64,000 bases of DNA from an uncultured Prevotellaceae bacterium (GCA_900543815.1 UQST01000009.1:15894-79893); one strand, 5' to 3'. Shown: positions 35,638 through 44,865, numbered from the stretch's first letter. Translations and numbers: made by a program. The notes: generated by a model from the sequence alone, not told the origin.

Positions 35638-36222
35638 CTACGCTTTCTTAAGTTTGTTGATGAGTGCGATGAGATAACCCAGAGCGATGAAAGCACCAGG
35701 TGCAAGCACAAAGACAAGTGCTCCGTAGTTCTCGGGGAATACCGTGAACGAGAATATCTTGCCGGTGCCCAGCAGTTCACGCACGCCTCCCAGCAGAGTG
35801 AGGGCGAAGGTGAAGCCCAGACCGATGCCGATGCCGTCGAAGATGCTCTCCACAGCGCCGTTCTTGGCAGCAAATGCCTCGGCACGTCCCAGGATGATGC
35901 AGTTGACCACAATCAGGGGAATGAAGAGGCCCAGAGACTCGTTGATGGCGGGAGCATAAGCCTCGATAAGCATCTGCAGCACAGTCACCAACGATGCGAT
36001 AACCACCACAAACGAGGGGATACGCACCATATCGGGCACCAGATTCTTGATGAGCGAGATGATGAAGTTGGAGCAGATGAGCACAGCAGTAGTGGCCAAG
36101 CCCATCGACATACCGTTCAATGCACTGCTGGTAGTGCCCAGTGTGGGACACATTCCCAGCAAGAGAACGAAGGTGGGATTCTCCTTTATGAGTCCGTTGA
36201 AGAATATTTTCAAGTATTTCAT
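35638..36222 (-). CDS. rnfE: Rnf complex subunit RnfE
   Basis: 194 aa with several membrane helices. NPTFVLLLGMCPTLGTTSSA is the RnfE/NqrD counterpart of the RnfA motif with its conserved Cys; VVNCIILGRAEAFA holds the second. It pairs with RnfA. It lies 20 bp after rnfG and 2 bp before rnfA. The length is slightly below that of E. coli RsxE (231 aa). Confidence 0.95.
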   Translation of the reverse strand: MKYLKIFFNGLIKENPTFVLLLGMCPTLGTTSSALNGMSMGLATTAVLICSNFIISLIKNLVPDMVRIPSFVVVIASLVTVLQMLIEAYAPAINESLGLFIPLIVVNCIILGRAEAFAAKNGAVESIFDGIGIGLGFTFALTLLGGVRELLGTGKIFSFTVFPENYGALVFVLAPGAFIALGYLIALINKLKKA

Positions 36223-36242
36223 ATTGTTTCCTCCTATATACC

Positions 36243-36896
36243 TTATTTATTAGTACTGTCGTTCTGCAGGCTGTCGGCGCTGGCCACAGGCTCTGCAGGC
36301 ACCACCTTGGCTGCCAGCACCACCTTGGAAGCACCACTTCCACAGTCAGCCGAAGCACCATCCTGCAGCGCCTTGTAGGCACCGTTCACGCAGCGCAGGA
36401 AAGCGCGGCTGGTGATGGTAGATGCTGTGATGGCATCCACATCGCCTCCGTCCTTCTTCACTGTAAGGTTCTCCGACCCAGGATTACGGCCTATGATGTT
36501 GCCTTTTCCTTCTCTGAACCACGTAGCAGCCTTGGCTCCCAGTCCGGGAGTCTCGCTGCTCTGCAGGATGTGATAACCCTTGATGCTGCCGTCGGAAGCA
36601 AATCCTACCAGCACGGTAAGGTCGCCGCCAAAGCCTTTCTTATCAGTAACCTGCACGGCATTGCCGCTTGTGGTACGATACACAATCACATTGCCGGGCA
36701 GAGAATCCGTTTTCTGCACCTCCAGACTCTCGGCTTGCAGCACTTCCTTGATGCCGTTTGCCAGCGTCTGCTCCTTAATGGCGGCGATAGGGCCACTGGT
36801 CAGACTGTTGACCGAAGCCAGTGCCACACCTGCTATCAGAGCGATGACGGTGAGCACTATCACCATATTGTACCATGTAGATTCCAGCTTCTTCAT
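36243..36896 (-). CDS. rnfG: Rnf complex subunit RnfG
   Basis: 217 aa. One N-terminal membrane anchor (MVIVLTVIALIAGVALASV) is followed by an extracytoplasmic FMN-binding domain. The covalent FMN site is DAITASTITSRAFLRCV, fitting the flavin-transfer pattern in which FMN is linked to a Thr by a phosphoester. LVGFASDGSIKGYHILQSSETPGLGAKA is the usual preceding block. The last ~25 residues are an acidic, alanine-rich extension. Its ATG overlaps the rnfD stop by four bases. Confidence 0.94.
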   Translation of the reverse strand: MKKLESTWYNMVIVLTVIALIAGVALASVNSLTSGPIAAIKEQTLANGIKEVLQAESLEVQKTDSLPGNVIVYRTTSGNAVQVTDKKGFGGDLTVLVGFASDGSIKGYHILQSSETPGLGAKAATWFREGKGNIIGRNPGSENLTVKKDGGDVDAITASTITSRAFLRCVNGAYKALQDGASADCGSGASKVVLAAKVVPAEPVASADSLQNDSTNK

Positions 36897-37870
36897 TTCT
36901 TTGTTACCTCCCCGAATCGTTTTGGTTTACAATAAGTGTTGATGAGGGGCGTGAAGGCATTCATGATGAGAATGGCAAAAGACATTCCCTCAGGATAAGC
37001 GCCCCAGTTACGGATGACAATGGTGAGCACGCCGATGCTGATTCCGTAGATGATCTGACCACGATGCGTCATGGGTGATGTGACGTAGTCAGTAGCCATG
37101 AAACAGGCTCCGAGCATCAGACCACCGCTGCAAAGCACCTGGGGGACAGGAGCATAAACGGGATCGCACACATGGCAAACCAGCGACAGAACAGCCACTG
37201 TACCCAGGATGCTCACGGGTATGTGCCAGGTGATAATCTTCTTCCAGATCATAAACAGGCAACCCAAGAGGAGCAGCAAAGCGCTCACCTCACCCAGCGA
37301 ACCACCGGTCATACCCAGGAACATGTCCTTGATAGAAGGCAGTTGGGAGAGCACAGAGGCATCGCCAGTGGTAATGGCCTGCTTCATCACGCTCAAGGGA
37401 GTGGCAGCCGTTTCGGCATCCACCAGCGATGCATGCAGCACAGGCCAGGTGGTCATCTGTGCGGGGAAGCTGATGAGCAGGAACACACGGCCCACCAGAG
37501 CAGGGTTGAAGGGGTTGCAGCCCAGTCCGCCAAAGGTGAGCTTGCCCACTCCGATGGCTACCAGAGCACCCAGGATGATAATCCACACAGGCAGGTTGCT
37601 GGGCAGATTGAAGCCCAACAGAATGCCTGTAAGCAGCGCACTGCCGTCGAAGATAGTGGTGCGCTCTCTGCCGAGGATGAATTTGGTGATGGCCCATTCG
37701 AACAAGATGCAGGCAACCACCGAGGTCAGCATGACCACAGCTGCTCCTGCGCCGAAGAACCAAAGGCTGGCCAAGAGTGCAGGCAGAAGAGCCAGACACA
37801 CGCCGTACATATTCTTCTGTACGGAATCACCGCCATGTACATGGGGTGAAAGTGATATTATTGGTTTCAT
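36893..37870 (-). CDS. rnfD: Rnf complex subunit RnfD
   Basis: 325 aa, polytopic. SPHVHGGDSVQKNMYGV is the standard opening. FGGLGCNPFNPALVGRVFLL is the conserved central loop and ETAATPLSVMKQA is where the family carries its covalent FMN threonine. GMSFAILIMNAFTPLINTYCKPKRFG closes the protein as in other RnfD/NqrB members. It overlaps rnfG by four bases and follows rnfC by 31 bp. Confidence 0.95.
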   Translation of the reverse strand: MKPIISLSPHVHGGDSVQKNMYGVCLALLPALLASLWFFGAGAAVVMLTSVVACILFEWAITKFILGRERTTIFDGSALLTGILLGFNLPSNLPVWIIILGALVAIGVGKLTFGGLGCNPFNPALVGRVFLLISFPAQMTTWPVLHASLVDAETAATPLSVMKQAITTGDASVLSQLPSIKDMFLGMTGGSLGEVSALLLLLGCLFMIWKKIITWHIPVSILGTVAVLSLVCHVCDPVYAPVPQVLCSGGLMLGACFMATDYVTSPMTHRGQIIYGISIGVLTIVIRNWGAYPEGMSFAILIMNAFTPLINTYCKPKRFGEVTKK

Positions 37871-37901
37871 TGTTTACTCTAATTGTTGATGTGAAGGGTG
37901 A

Positions 37902-39248
37902 TTACTTCTTGGCAGCACGTGACTTGATGATGCCCATCACGGTGCTCTTGCCCACACGTATCATGTCCAACAAGGGACGATGACTGGGACAAGTGAACTG
38001 GCAGGAGCCGCACTCGATGCAACTGGTCACCTCGTTCTTCTCGGCATCCTCCCATCTGCTCTGGGCACTCAGGGTGGAGAGCAGATAAGGCTCAAGGCCC
38101 ATGGGACAGGCACTCACGCACTTGCCGCAACGGATACAGGGGTGGGGTTCTGCACGACGGGCTTCCTTCTCGTTCATGATGAGCAGACCGCTGCTGCCCT
38201 TGGTCATTGGTACCTCCAGCGAGAGAAGGGCTTTACCCATCATAGGACCACCGCCTATAATCTTGCCGGTATCCTCTGGCAGACCGCCGCATTCGTCTAT
38301 CAACTGCTGGAACGGTGTGCCCAGACGGGCGAGCAGGTTGCTTGGCTGCTTCACGCTCTTGCCTGTAACCGTGATGATACGGTCAATCAAGGGCTTGTTC
38401 TTCATCACTGCCTGATAGATGGCAAAGGCTGTACCCACATTCTGCACCACAGCACCCACATGGATGGGGATAGCTGGAGGAGCAGGCACCTGACGCCCGA
38501 TGACAGCATCTATCAGCTGCTTCTCACCTCCCTGGGGGTATTTCACCTGCAAGGGAACCACCTCGATGTGGGGATGCGACTTGGCCTTCTCGGTCATCAA
38601 GGCGATTGCATCGGGCTTGTTGTTCTCAATGCCGATGTAACCCTTAGTGACGTTCACAGCCTTCATGATGATTTCCACACCCTCCAGAATCTCCTCGGGA
38701 TGCTCCAGCATGAGCCTGTGGTCGGCTGTCAGGTATGGTTCGCACTCCACCGCATTGATTATCACGCACTCAGCCTTGCAGCCTGGAGGAGGAGAAAGCT
38801 TCACATGGCAGGGGAAGGTGGCACCTCCCAAACCTACGATACCTGCGTTCTTGATCTTCTCGATGATGGTTTTGCTGTCCAGCTCTGCATGGTCGGCCAA
38901 CTTCACCAGTGTGTTGCTGCGGTCGATGCTCTCTTCCCACTCGTCGCCTTCTACATTCACGTAGATGGCAGTACGGCGTGTTCCGCTGGCATCCAGAACG
39001 GTGTCTATCTTGGCCACCTTGCCGCTGACACTGCTGTGGATGGGTGCACTCACAAAACCTCCAGCCTCTGCCAGAAGCGTACCCACCTTCACCTCATCGC
39101 CCTTCTGGACAACTGGCTTGGCAGGAGCACCTATATGCTGGAACATGCTGAAGACAGCCTGCTTGGGCAGTGAAGCCTCTCTGATTGGGCTTGCAGCAGA
39201 CAGTTTGTTCTCTGCGGGATGTACTCCGCCTATCTTGAATGTCTTCAT
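37902..39248 (-). CDS. rnfC: Rnf complex subunit RnfC
   Basis: 448 aa. The N-terminal lobe (GGVHPAENKLSAASPI, PKQAVFSMFQHIGAPAKP) is the RnfC N-terminal barrel. The middle GLGGATFPCHVKLSPP is the NADH/FMN-binding fold shared with NuoF. Two 4Fe-4S sites are CIRCGKCVSACP and CIECGSCQFTCPSHR. The subunit takes electrons from NADH, or delivers them, at the cytoplasmic face. It overlaps rnfB by four bases. It is short compared with E. coli RsxC, lacking the long Ala/Lys-rich C-terminal extension. Confidence 0.95.
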   Translation of the reverse strand: MKTFKIGGVHPAENKLSAASPIREASLPKQAVFSMFQHIGAPAKPVVQKGDEVKVGTLLAEAGGFVSAPIHSSVSGKVAKIDTVLDASGTRRTAIYVNVEGDEWEESIDRSNTLVKLADHAELDSKTIIEKIKNAGIVGLGGATFPCHVKLSPPPGCKAECVIINAVECEPYLTADHRLMLEHPEEILEGVEIIMKAVNVTKGYIGIENNKPDAIALMTEKAKSHPHIEVVPLQVKYPQGGEKQLIDAVIGRQVPAPPAIPIHVGAVVQNVGTAFAIYQAVMKNKPLIDRIITVTGKSVKQPSNLLARLGTPFQQLIDECGGLPEDTGKIIGGGPMMGKALLSLEVPMTKGSSGLLIMNEKEARRAEPHPCIRCGKCVSACPMGLEPYLLSTLSAQSRWEDAEKNEVTSCIECGSCQFTCPSHRPLLDMIRVGKSTVMGIIKSRAAKK

Positions 39249-40198
39249 TTCTGTTCCTCCTTATTGTTCACTGTTGTTGTTTCTGTGCTTTCCACCTTCA
39301 CGGCAGCAGGCTTTGCCACCTGTGCAGGCTGAGCGGCAGCAGCTGCGGGCTGTTCTGCCTTAGGCTTGCGAGGCGGGAAGTTGAACGCCTTGATAGCGCC
39401 TTTTGGACAAGCGTCCTCGCACTTACGGCACATCTTACACTTCTCGGCATCGATGTATGCCAGGTTGTTGACCAGGGTGATAGCCTCAAACTTGTCACAA
39501 GTCTTCACGCACTTGCCGCATCCGATACAAGCTGCCTTACAAGCCTTATTGGCCACAGCACCCTTATCCTTATTGTTGCAAAGCACCACCATACGACGTC
39601 CCTTGGGACCCTTGAGCCTGATTTCTATGATACCGCGGGGACAAGCTTTGGCACATGCACCACATGCTGTACACTTGTCTTCATCCACTTCGGGCAGACC
39701 CGTAACGGGATTCATGGTCAGAGCACCGAACTGGCACTTGGCCACACAGTCGCCACATCCCAGACATCCATAGGCACATTGTGTTTCACCCATGCCTGTC
39801 ATGTTCTGCACACGACAACTCTGCACGCCATCAAATTCTGCAACGCGCGGACGATTCTCGCACGTTCCGTTACACCTGACAACAGCTACCTTTGGAGCAG
39901 AAGCCTCTGCAGCCAGTCCCAGGATAGATGCCACCTTCTCCATGACAGGCTGTCCACCCACGGGACAAAGCTTGCCTTCCAGGCTGCCGCCATCGGCTGC
40001 CTTCACACACGCAGCGGCAAAACCCGAACAACCGGGATAGCCGCACCCGCCACAGTTGGCCTGCGGCAGAACAGCCGCAACCTTCTCCAGGCGAGGGTCC
40101 TCGCTTACAGCAAATTTGTGCGAGATTATATACAGAACCACTGCAGACAGTAGTCCTATCGCTCCCAACACAATCACTGCAATCATGATTTCGTTCAT
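39245..40198 (-). CDS. rnfB: Rnf complex subunit RnfB, long form
   Basis: 317 aa. One N-terminal membrane helix, then ANCGGCGYPGCSGFAAAC, the first 4Fe-4S site. Four further clusters of cysteines follow: CLGCGDCVAKC, CTACGACAKAC, CIGCGKCVKTC and CKMCRKCEDAC. This is the multi-cluster RnfB of Bacteroidetes and Clostridia type that exchanges electrons with ferredoxin, not the short E. coli form. The C-terminal ~35 residues are Ala/Pro/Lys-rich and probably unstructured. It follows rseC by 74 bp. Confidence 0.95.
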   Translation of the reverse strand: MNEIMIAVIVLGAIGLLSAVVLYIISHKFAVSEDPRLEKVAAVLPQANCGGCGYPGCSGFAAACVKAADGGSLEGKLCPVGGQPVMEKVASILGLAAEASAPKVAVVRCNGTCENRPRVAEFDGVQSCRVQNMTGMGETQCAYGCLGCGDCVAKCQFGALTMNPVTGLPEVDEDKCTACGACAKACPRGIIEIRLKGPKGRRMVVLCNNKDKGAVANKACKAACIGCGKCVKTCDKFEAITLVNNLAYIDAEKCKMCRKCEDACPKGAIKAFNFPPRKPKAEQPAAAAAQPAQVAKPAAVKVESTETTTVNNKEEQK

Positions 40199-40272
40199 AC
40201 GTTGATTGAAGATTTAATTGATATTTGTATTTAATGTTTTGTTATTTCAGGGGAACAAATCTGTACCAGACT

Positions 40273-40704
40273 TCACAATGTGCCAGCCCCGTCATCGAGA
40301 GGCCGCACGTGGAACTGGAAACGCTTGTTGATACGGTCACGGAAAAGATAGAGTGTACTATAATAAAGAATAAGGAAGAGCAGTACAAACAGTGCACCCA
40401 CCTCTTCGCTCCATATCTTGCAACCTAAGAAAAGTACAGCCACCATGAGGATGAGAGGCACTGCATAGGCCAGCCAAACGGCTTTGAGCCCCTGGCGGAG
40501 TGTACCTTCTACCACCACAGTCTGCCCTACTTGCACGGGCTCATCACCCATGCAGGCTTCCACTATCTTTTCCTTGCTTTCGCTGCTCTTGCATAAATGC
40601 TTCACCGCACAGCCTCCACAGGCCGTTTGCTGCATTATGCGCACAACGCAAGTGGTGGCCTTTATCTGCTCCACCACACCTTGATGCCGGATTGTTTCTC
40701 TCAT
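40273..40704 (-). CDS. rseC: SoxR-reducing/sigma-E regulator RseC-like protein, first gene of the rnf operon
   Basis: 143 aa. N-terminal RHQGVVEQIKATTCVVRIMQ, then the conserved CGGCAVKHLC cysteines, a beta domain (VQVGQTVVVEG) and two membrane helices (AVWLAYAVPLILMVAVLFL and LFVLLFLILYYSTLYLF). RseC proteins assist Rnf/Rsx function. In Bacteroidetes an rseC-like gene regularly opens the rnf operon, as here. Confidence 0.9.
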   Translation of the reverse strand: MRETIRHQGVVEQIKATTCVVRIMQQTACGGCAVKHLCKSSESKEKIVEACMGDEPVQVGQTVVVEGTLRQGLKAVWLAYAVPLILMVAVLFLGCKIWSEEVGALFVLLFLILYYSTLYLFRDRINKRFQFHVRPLDDGAGTL

Positions 40705-40734
40705 TACTATATGGCCTAAGCCTCAATAATCGTG

Positions 40735-40742
40735 CAAAAATA
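40735..40742 (-). promoter_or_regulatory. -7 element upstream of the rnf operon
   Basis: Minus strand TATTTTTG, 31 nt before the rseC start. No clear -33 was found. Confidence 0.45.
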
Positions 40743-40813
40743 CGAAGTTTTTCGCACATGCGAGCGTTTCCCTGTGCTTTGTTTTGCCTATCGTGCAGAT
40801 TTTGTATATCTGC

Positions 40814-40845
40814 CTTGCCGGATGTCACATTATCATTTAACTTTG
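40814..40845 (+). promoter_or_regulatory. Promoter for ispE
   Basis: CTTG at 40814-40817, 20 nt, then TAACTTTG at 40838-40845. The leader to the ATG at 40877 is about 28 nt. Confidence 0.75.
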
Positions 40846-40876
40846 TGGGATAATAACCCCAAACAACCGAACACAG

Positions 40877-41689
40877 ATGTTTACATTCAAAGCCTGCTGC
40901 AAGATCAATCTGGGATTGCTCGTTACAGAGCGCCGCCCAGACGGTTACCACAACCTGCAAACTGTCTTCTACCCTGTCCCCTTGTCGGATGAAATCAGTG
41001 TGGAAGAGGCTCGGGAGGACAGCTTGACCATGTCGGGCATTCCCATCGAGGGTGCTTCCGAGGACAATCTGGTGCTTCGTGCTGTGCGTTTACTTCGTTC
41101 CCAAGGACTTGCCATCCCGCCTCTGCATATCCATCTGCACAAGAACATCCCCAACGGAGCTGGTTTGGGAGGCGGAAGCAGCGATGCAGCCGGCATCGTG
41201 AGGGAACTCAACAACCACTACACACTGGGCTTGAGCGACCAGAAGATGGAGGAAATGGTGGCATCGCTGGGTGCCGACTGTCCGTTCTTTGTGCGCTGCA
41301 AGCCCGTGTATGCTGAAGGTATAGGCAATATATTCAGCCCCATCAACCTCAATCTGAGCGGCATGCACATCGTGCTCATCAAGCCCGACGACTTTGTTTC
41401 CACACGTGAAGCTTACGCCCAAATACATCCTCAAATGCCCGAAGTGTCGCTTGACAAACTCGTGATGGCTCCCTTGGAGGAATGGCGCAATACCGTGGGC
41501 AATGACTTCGAGCACAGCGTCTTCCCCGCCCATCCTGCCATCAAGGCCATCAAAGACCAGCTGTATGCAGCAGGCGCTATCTACTCCTCTATGAGCGGAA
41601 GCGGTAGCAGCGTGTTCGGTCTGTTTGCAGAGAAACCTTCCTTGGAAGGCCGCTTCGGGGGTATGTTCGTATATGAATCACGCCTTTAG
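40877..41689 (+). CDS. ispE: 4-diphosphocytidyl-2-C-methyl-D-erythritol kinase
   Basis: 270 aa. GHMP kinase with the ATP-binding motif IPNGAGLGGGSSDAAG and the opening CKINLGLLVTERRPDGYHNL, in which K and the DGYH motif are IspE-specific. The C-terminal SSMSGSGSSVFGLF is the third GHMP motif. It phosphorylates CDP-methylerythritol in the non-mevalonate isoprenoid pathway. The intergenic space to the rnf operon (172 bp) is divergent, and each side has its own promoter. Confidence 0.95.
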   Translation: MFTFKACCKINLGLLVTERRPDGYHNLQTVFYPVPLSDEISVEEAREDSLTMSGIPIEGASEDNLVLRAVRLLRSQGLAIPPLHIHLHKNIPNGAGLGGGSSDAAGIVRELNNHYTLGLSDQKMEEMVASLGADCPFFVRCKPVYAEGIGNIFSPINLNLSGMHIVLIKPDDFVSTREAYAQIHPQMPEVSLDKLVMAPLEEWRNTVGNDFEHSVFPAHPAIKAIKDQLYAAGAIYSSMSGSGSSVFGLFAEKPSLEGRFGGMFVYESRL

Positions 41690-41719
41690 GACATTTCCCC
41701 ACCCAAGATAGGGAAAAAC

Positions 41720-41752
41720 CTTGGCAGCGACAACGGATTGACCCTACCTTTG
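41720..41752 (+). promoter_or_regulatory. Promoter for the RG-rich gene
   Basis: CTTG at 41720-41723, 21 nt, then TACCTTTG at 41745-41752. The ATG follows at 41779 after an AAAAGGAAAAG ribosome-binding region. Confidence 0.8.
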
Positions 41753-41778
41753 CACCAGAATACTAAAAGGAAAAGACT

Positions 41779-42942
41779 ATGAAACGTTACATCCTGACAC
41801 TGGTAGCAGCACTGACCGCAATGGTCAGCGCATCGGCAATGAGTTACGAGAGAGCACGCGAGGAGGCTCTCTACCTCACCGACAAGATGGCCTATGAGCT
41901 CAATCTCAATGACCAGCAGTATAACGACGCATACGAGATCAATCTGGATTACTTCCTCAGTATGAACTCGGAGCGCGACCTTTACGAGGACTATCTGAGC
42001 TACCGACTCACCGACTTCAGACATATTCTGGTGAGTTGGCAGTTCGACCTCATGCTTCAGGCAGACTACTTCGTACGCCCGCTCTTATGGAGTCGTGGCT
42101 GCTGGGTGTTCCCTATCTACACGCATTATCACAGGCACGTGTTCTATTACGACCGTCCGCGAGTATATTTTGAGTACAGAGGCGGGCATGGCCATCACCA
42201 TTTCCACAACGGCTACTACGCCGAGCGCCGACCCAGATGGGATGGCGGAATGAGAGGAAGAGAGCCTATGTATGGTCCCGACAGAGGGGGAAATCGTCCC
42301 GACAGAGGTGAGACTCGACCCAATCCAAGCCGTGGAGACGGTTATCACTTTGACCTTCCCGGACGCGGCGACCGCAATACCGGACGCGGAAATGAATCTG
42401 TACGCGGCGACAACAACTACACTCCAAGCCGTGGGGAACAACCTGGCAGAGGTACTGTGACCACTTACCCCAGCCGTGGAGAGCAACCTGGCAGAGGCGC
42501 TGTGACCACTTACCCCAGCCGTGGCGACCAGACTGCAAGAGGTGATTATGACAGAGGAAATACGCGCGGAGGCTACGGCATAGGCCGAAACAACGGACAG
42601 ACTACACGCGGGGAAAGTTACTCCCGCCCCGAGCGCAACAACTATACCCGTCAGTATCAGAACAATAGCACACGCGGAACAGACCGTTCCTATTCCACTC
42701 CAAGCCGAAGCACCGGCTCAATGACCCGTTCTGGCAGCTCCAGTCAGCCTGCCAGCCGCGGCAACTCATTCTCCCGCAGCAGTTCACGCGCTGTACCCAA
42801 TGGTGGTTCTTCAGTAGGTGGCTCACGCGGAGCAAGCATCAGCCGAGGCTCCAGCAGTGCACCTACCCGAGGAGCAAGCGTTGGTTCGGGTTCACGCGGA
42901 GGAGCATCAGGAGGTGGAACAGTCTCCCGTGGACGCAGATAA
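41779..42942 (+). CDS. Secreted arginine/glycine-rich low-complexity protein
   Basis: 387 aa. Signal peptide (LTLVAALTAMVSASA), then a folded ~100-residue segment (MSYERAREEALYLTDKMAYELNLNDQQYNDAYEI in sense, then LVSWQFDLMLQADYF), then from ~125 onward a long region of R, G, S, N and P with many RG dipeptides. The disordered part includes a 15-aa tandem repeat (PSRGEQPGRG then VTTY) coded by a 45-bp DNA repeat at 42439-42528. The N-terminal helix resembles Spy-like or DUF3300-type periplasmic proteins that respond to envelope stress (tentative). The role of the RG tail is unknown; RNA, DNA or polyanion binding outside the cytoplasm is possible. Confidence 0.85.
   Translation: MKRYILTLVAALTAMVSASAMSYERAREEALYLTDKMAYELNLNDQQYNDAYEINLDYFLSMNSERDLYEDYLSYRLTDFRHILVSWQFDLMLQADYFVRPLLWSRGCWVFPIYTHYHRHVFYYDRPRVYFEYRGGHGHHHFHNGYYAERRPRWDGGMRGREPMYGPDRGGNRPDRGETRPNPSRGDGYHFDLPGRGDRNTGRGNESVRGDNNYTPSRGEQPGRGTVTTYPSRGEQPGRGAVTTYPSRGDQTARGDYDRGNTRGGYGIGRNNGQTTRGESYSRPERNNYTRQYQNNSTRGTDRSYSTPSRSTGSMTRSGSSSQPASRGNSFSRSSSRAVPNGGSSVGGSRGASISRGSSSAPTRGASVGSGSRGGASGGGTVSRGRR
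42439..42528 (+). repeat. 45-bp tandem repeat inside the RG-rich gene
   Basis: Two 45-bp units (42439-42483 and 42484-42528) begin CAACCTGGCAGAGG and end AGCCGTGGAGAG or a close variant. They keep frame and add 15 residues each. Confidence 0.85.
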
Positions 42943-42952
42943 CAAACAGCAT

Positions 42953-43537
42953 ATGGAAGCAAAAGACATAAGGGAACTTCTCGCCCAAAAGAAGATGAGC
43001 ATGCGCGATATCGTTACCGTAGGACGATACACAGCCGGTCATTTCCGGAACGACAAGAAGGCAGAACTATATGAGTTTAGCCATTCCGACGACCCGTACA
43101 TCAGTTTCAATGCTCTGCACGTCTTCACATTCTTCGACGCCTACGACCTTGAGTGGCTGCAAGAGAAGCGTGATGACCTCATCAACTGTGCACTAAGTGA
43201 GACGGCAAACAACAAGCTTCGCCTGCAACTCACCTTGCTGCTCAGACAGCCTTTCTACCCTGAACTGATACGCACAGACTTCATCGACTTCTGCCTCAGC
43301 AAGTTCACAAATCCCGCACTGCCTTATGCCATCAGAGCGTTATGTATGAAGTTGGCATGCAAGCAGATGACTGCCATTCCCGAACTGACAGATGAACTGG
43401 AGTCCAACGTGCAACTGCTCGACCAGGAGCAACTTTCTCCCGGCCTCTTGTCAGCCAAGCGTCAGGTGGAAACGAAGATAGAGAACGCAAGGAAAAAGCA
43501 GACTGCCAAGCTCAAGAAGAAAACCCAACGCTCCTGA
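42953..43537 (+). CDS. HEAT-repeat-like hypothetical protein
   Basis: 194 aa, all-helical, with no signal. Pairs of amphipathic helices (YISFNALHVFTFFDAYDLEWL, then INCALSETANNKLRLQLTLLL in sense, then NPALPYAIRALCMKLACKQM) suggest HEAT/ARM-like repeats. The last 25 residues are highly basic (NARKKQTAKLKKKTQRS). The ATG at 42953 lies 10 bp after the RG-rich gene. No family is recognised. Confidence 0.75.
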   Translation: MEAKDIRELLAQKKMSMRDIVTVGRYTAGHFRNDKKAELYEFSHSDDPYISFNALHVFTFFDAYDLEWLQEKRDDLINCALSETANNKLRLQLTLLLRQPFYPELIRTDFIDFCLSKFTNPALPYAIRALCMKLACKQMTAIPELTDELESNVQLLDQEQLSPGLLSAKRQVETKIENARKKQTAKLKKKTQRS

Positions 43538-43627
43538 GTCTGCTGTCTTCGCAAAAGTACCCAACAGCTTCTGGCGCAGAATCCAAAGGCATTCCCGAAG
43601 CCAGCCAACAACTTCCACCCCACAACG

Positions 43628-43664
43628 AAGCAGCACCACAGAAATCATCCGTGGTGCTGCTTTG
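43628..43664. terminator. Terminator between converging genes
   Basis: AAGCAGCACCAC (43628-43639) pairs with GTGGTGCTGC (43651-43660) followed by TTTG. Nearly symmetric; on the minus strand it has a weaker T-tract. It separates the HEAT-like gene from the lipid kinase. Confidence 0.75.
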
Positions 43665-43710
43665 TTCGTTATACCATTATATATATGGAGCAGGAACCGC
43701 CTGCACCGCC

Positions 43711-44751
43711 TCAGTTATGGCGCAGTTTCTTCAGGAGCTCCTGGTTGATGCGGCGTATGCGGGTCTGTCCCTCCATCAAATCACGCTTGAAGGAGTTGAA
43801 CTCCACATTCACATTATTATATATGTCATTGAATGTACTCAGGAGTGGAGGCAGATAAGGTTGCTCGTTGGTGTTCACCACGATGCGGATGTCTTTTGGC
43901 ATCACGCGCACGTCTATCTCGCATCCTTCCTCCTTGGGATCGCCATCGAAGTGAATCACACCGGGATTCTTGCGGAATATCTTCAGATGCCGGCACTTGA
44001 AGCAGCGTATCTTGCTGTTCTGCGTAATGGTCTTGCTGAAGAGCTGGATAGCTATCTGGGGTGCTTCGAGCACATTGAACGGCTCCATCACAGTCACATC
44101 CATCAGCCCGTCACTCATGCTTGCATGCGGAGCAATATACACATTGTTGCCATACTGACTGGCATTGGCACAGGCGATGAGAAAGGCTTTGAACTGCTTC
44201 TTCTCGCCGTCTATCTCCATCTCGTAGGTGTCTGGCTGGTACTTCAGACCTTCCTTCAGCGTATTCTCTATATAGGTAAGTAGTCCGCGTCGGCCGCTTT
44301 GGGCGAATTTGCTACTTACGAAGGCATCAAAACCGACACCGCATGTACAGAAGAACGGAGTGCCGTTGATGATTCCATAGTCCAAGCTCTTTATCTGACA
44401 GTCTGCCAATACCTGCATCGCTCCTTCTGGGTTCATGGGGATATACAGATGCCTGGCCAGCCCGTTGCCGCTTCCGCAAGGGATGATGCCCAGTGCTGTG
44501 CGCGAATGCACCAAACTACGTGCCACTTCGTTCACAGTGCCGTCACCGCCCACAGCCACCACCACATCAGTGCCGTCTGCCACAGCCTCACTGGCAAGCT
44601 CTGCAGCATGACCACTGTGGTCAGTGTATGCAACGTGCACATCAAAGCGCTCGTCACTCAGATACTTAGGTATGAGAGCAACGATGCGTTTCTTGTCTGT
44701 CGTACCCGAAATGGGGTTGACTATAAAAAGTACTGATGTTCTGTTCTGCAT
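43711..44751 (-). CDS. Diacylglycerol kinase-catalytic family lipid kinase
   Basis: 346 aa. Catalytic GGDGTVNEVARSL motif (nucleotide-binding loop) after FIVNPISGTTDKKRIV, then IIPCGSGNGLARHL. It belongs to the DAGK/YegS/sphingosine-kinase fold. A ~40-residue C-terminal extension (NNVNVEFNSFKRDLMEG then a basic helix) is longer than in standard YegS. It is divergently placed next to the serine palmitoyltransferase gene, 168 bp away, which makes a sphingoid-base or ceramide substrate a reasonable hypothesis; diacylglycerol remains possible. Cytoplasmic or peripheral membrane. Confidence 0.9.
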   Translation of the reverse strand: MQNRTSVLFIVNPISGTTDKKRIVALIPKYLSDERFDVHVAYTDHSGHAAELASEAVADGTDVVVAVGGDGTVNEVARSLVHSRTALGIIPCGSGNGLARHLYIPMNPEGAMQVLADCQIKSLDYGIINGTPFFCTCGVGFDAFVSSKFAQSGRRGLLTYIENTLKEGLKYQPDTYEMEIDGEKKQFKAFLIACANASQYGNNVYIAPHASMSDGLMDVTVMEPFNVLEAPQIAIQLFSKTITQNSKIRCFKCRHLKIFRKNPGVIHFDGDPKEEGCEIDVRVMPKDIRIVVNTNEQPYLPPLLSTFNDIYNNVNVEFNSFKRDLMEGQTRIRRINQELLKKLRHN

Positions 44752-44760
44752 AATTGGCTA

Positions 44761-44790
44761 CAAAATTAAGCAAAAACACACATTCACAAA
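44761..44790 (-). promoter_or_regulatory. Promoter for the lipid kinase gene
   Basis: On the minus strand TTTG (44787-44790), 18 nt, TAATTTTG (44761-44768). It lies only 9 nt above the ATG, so the transcript would be leaderless or nearly so. Confidence 0.5.
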
Positions 44791-44865
44791 TCAAAAGAAG
44801 GGGTAAAAGTAACAATTGATAGCAGTTTTTGCACCCACATATAAGCGTAATAAACGAAAAAGCAC

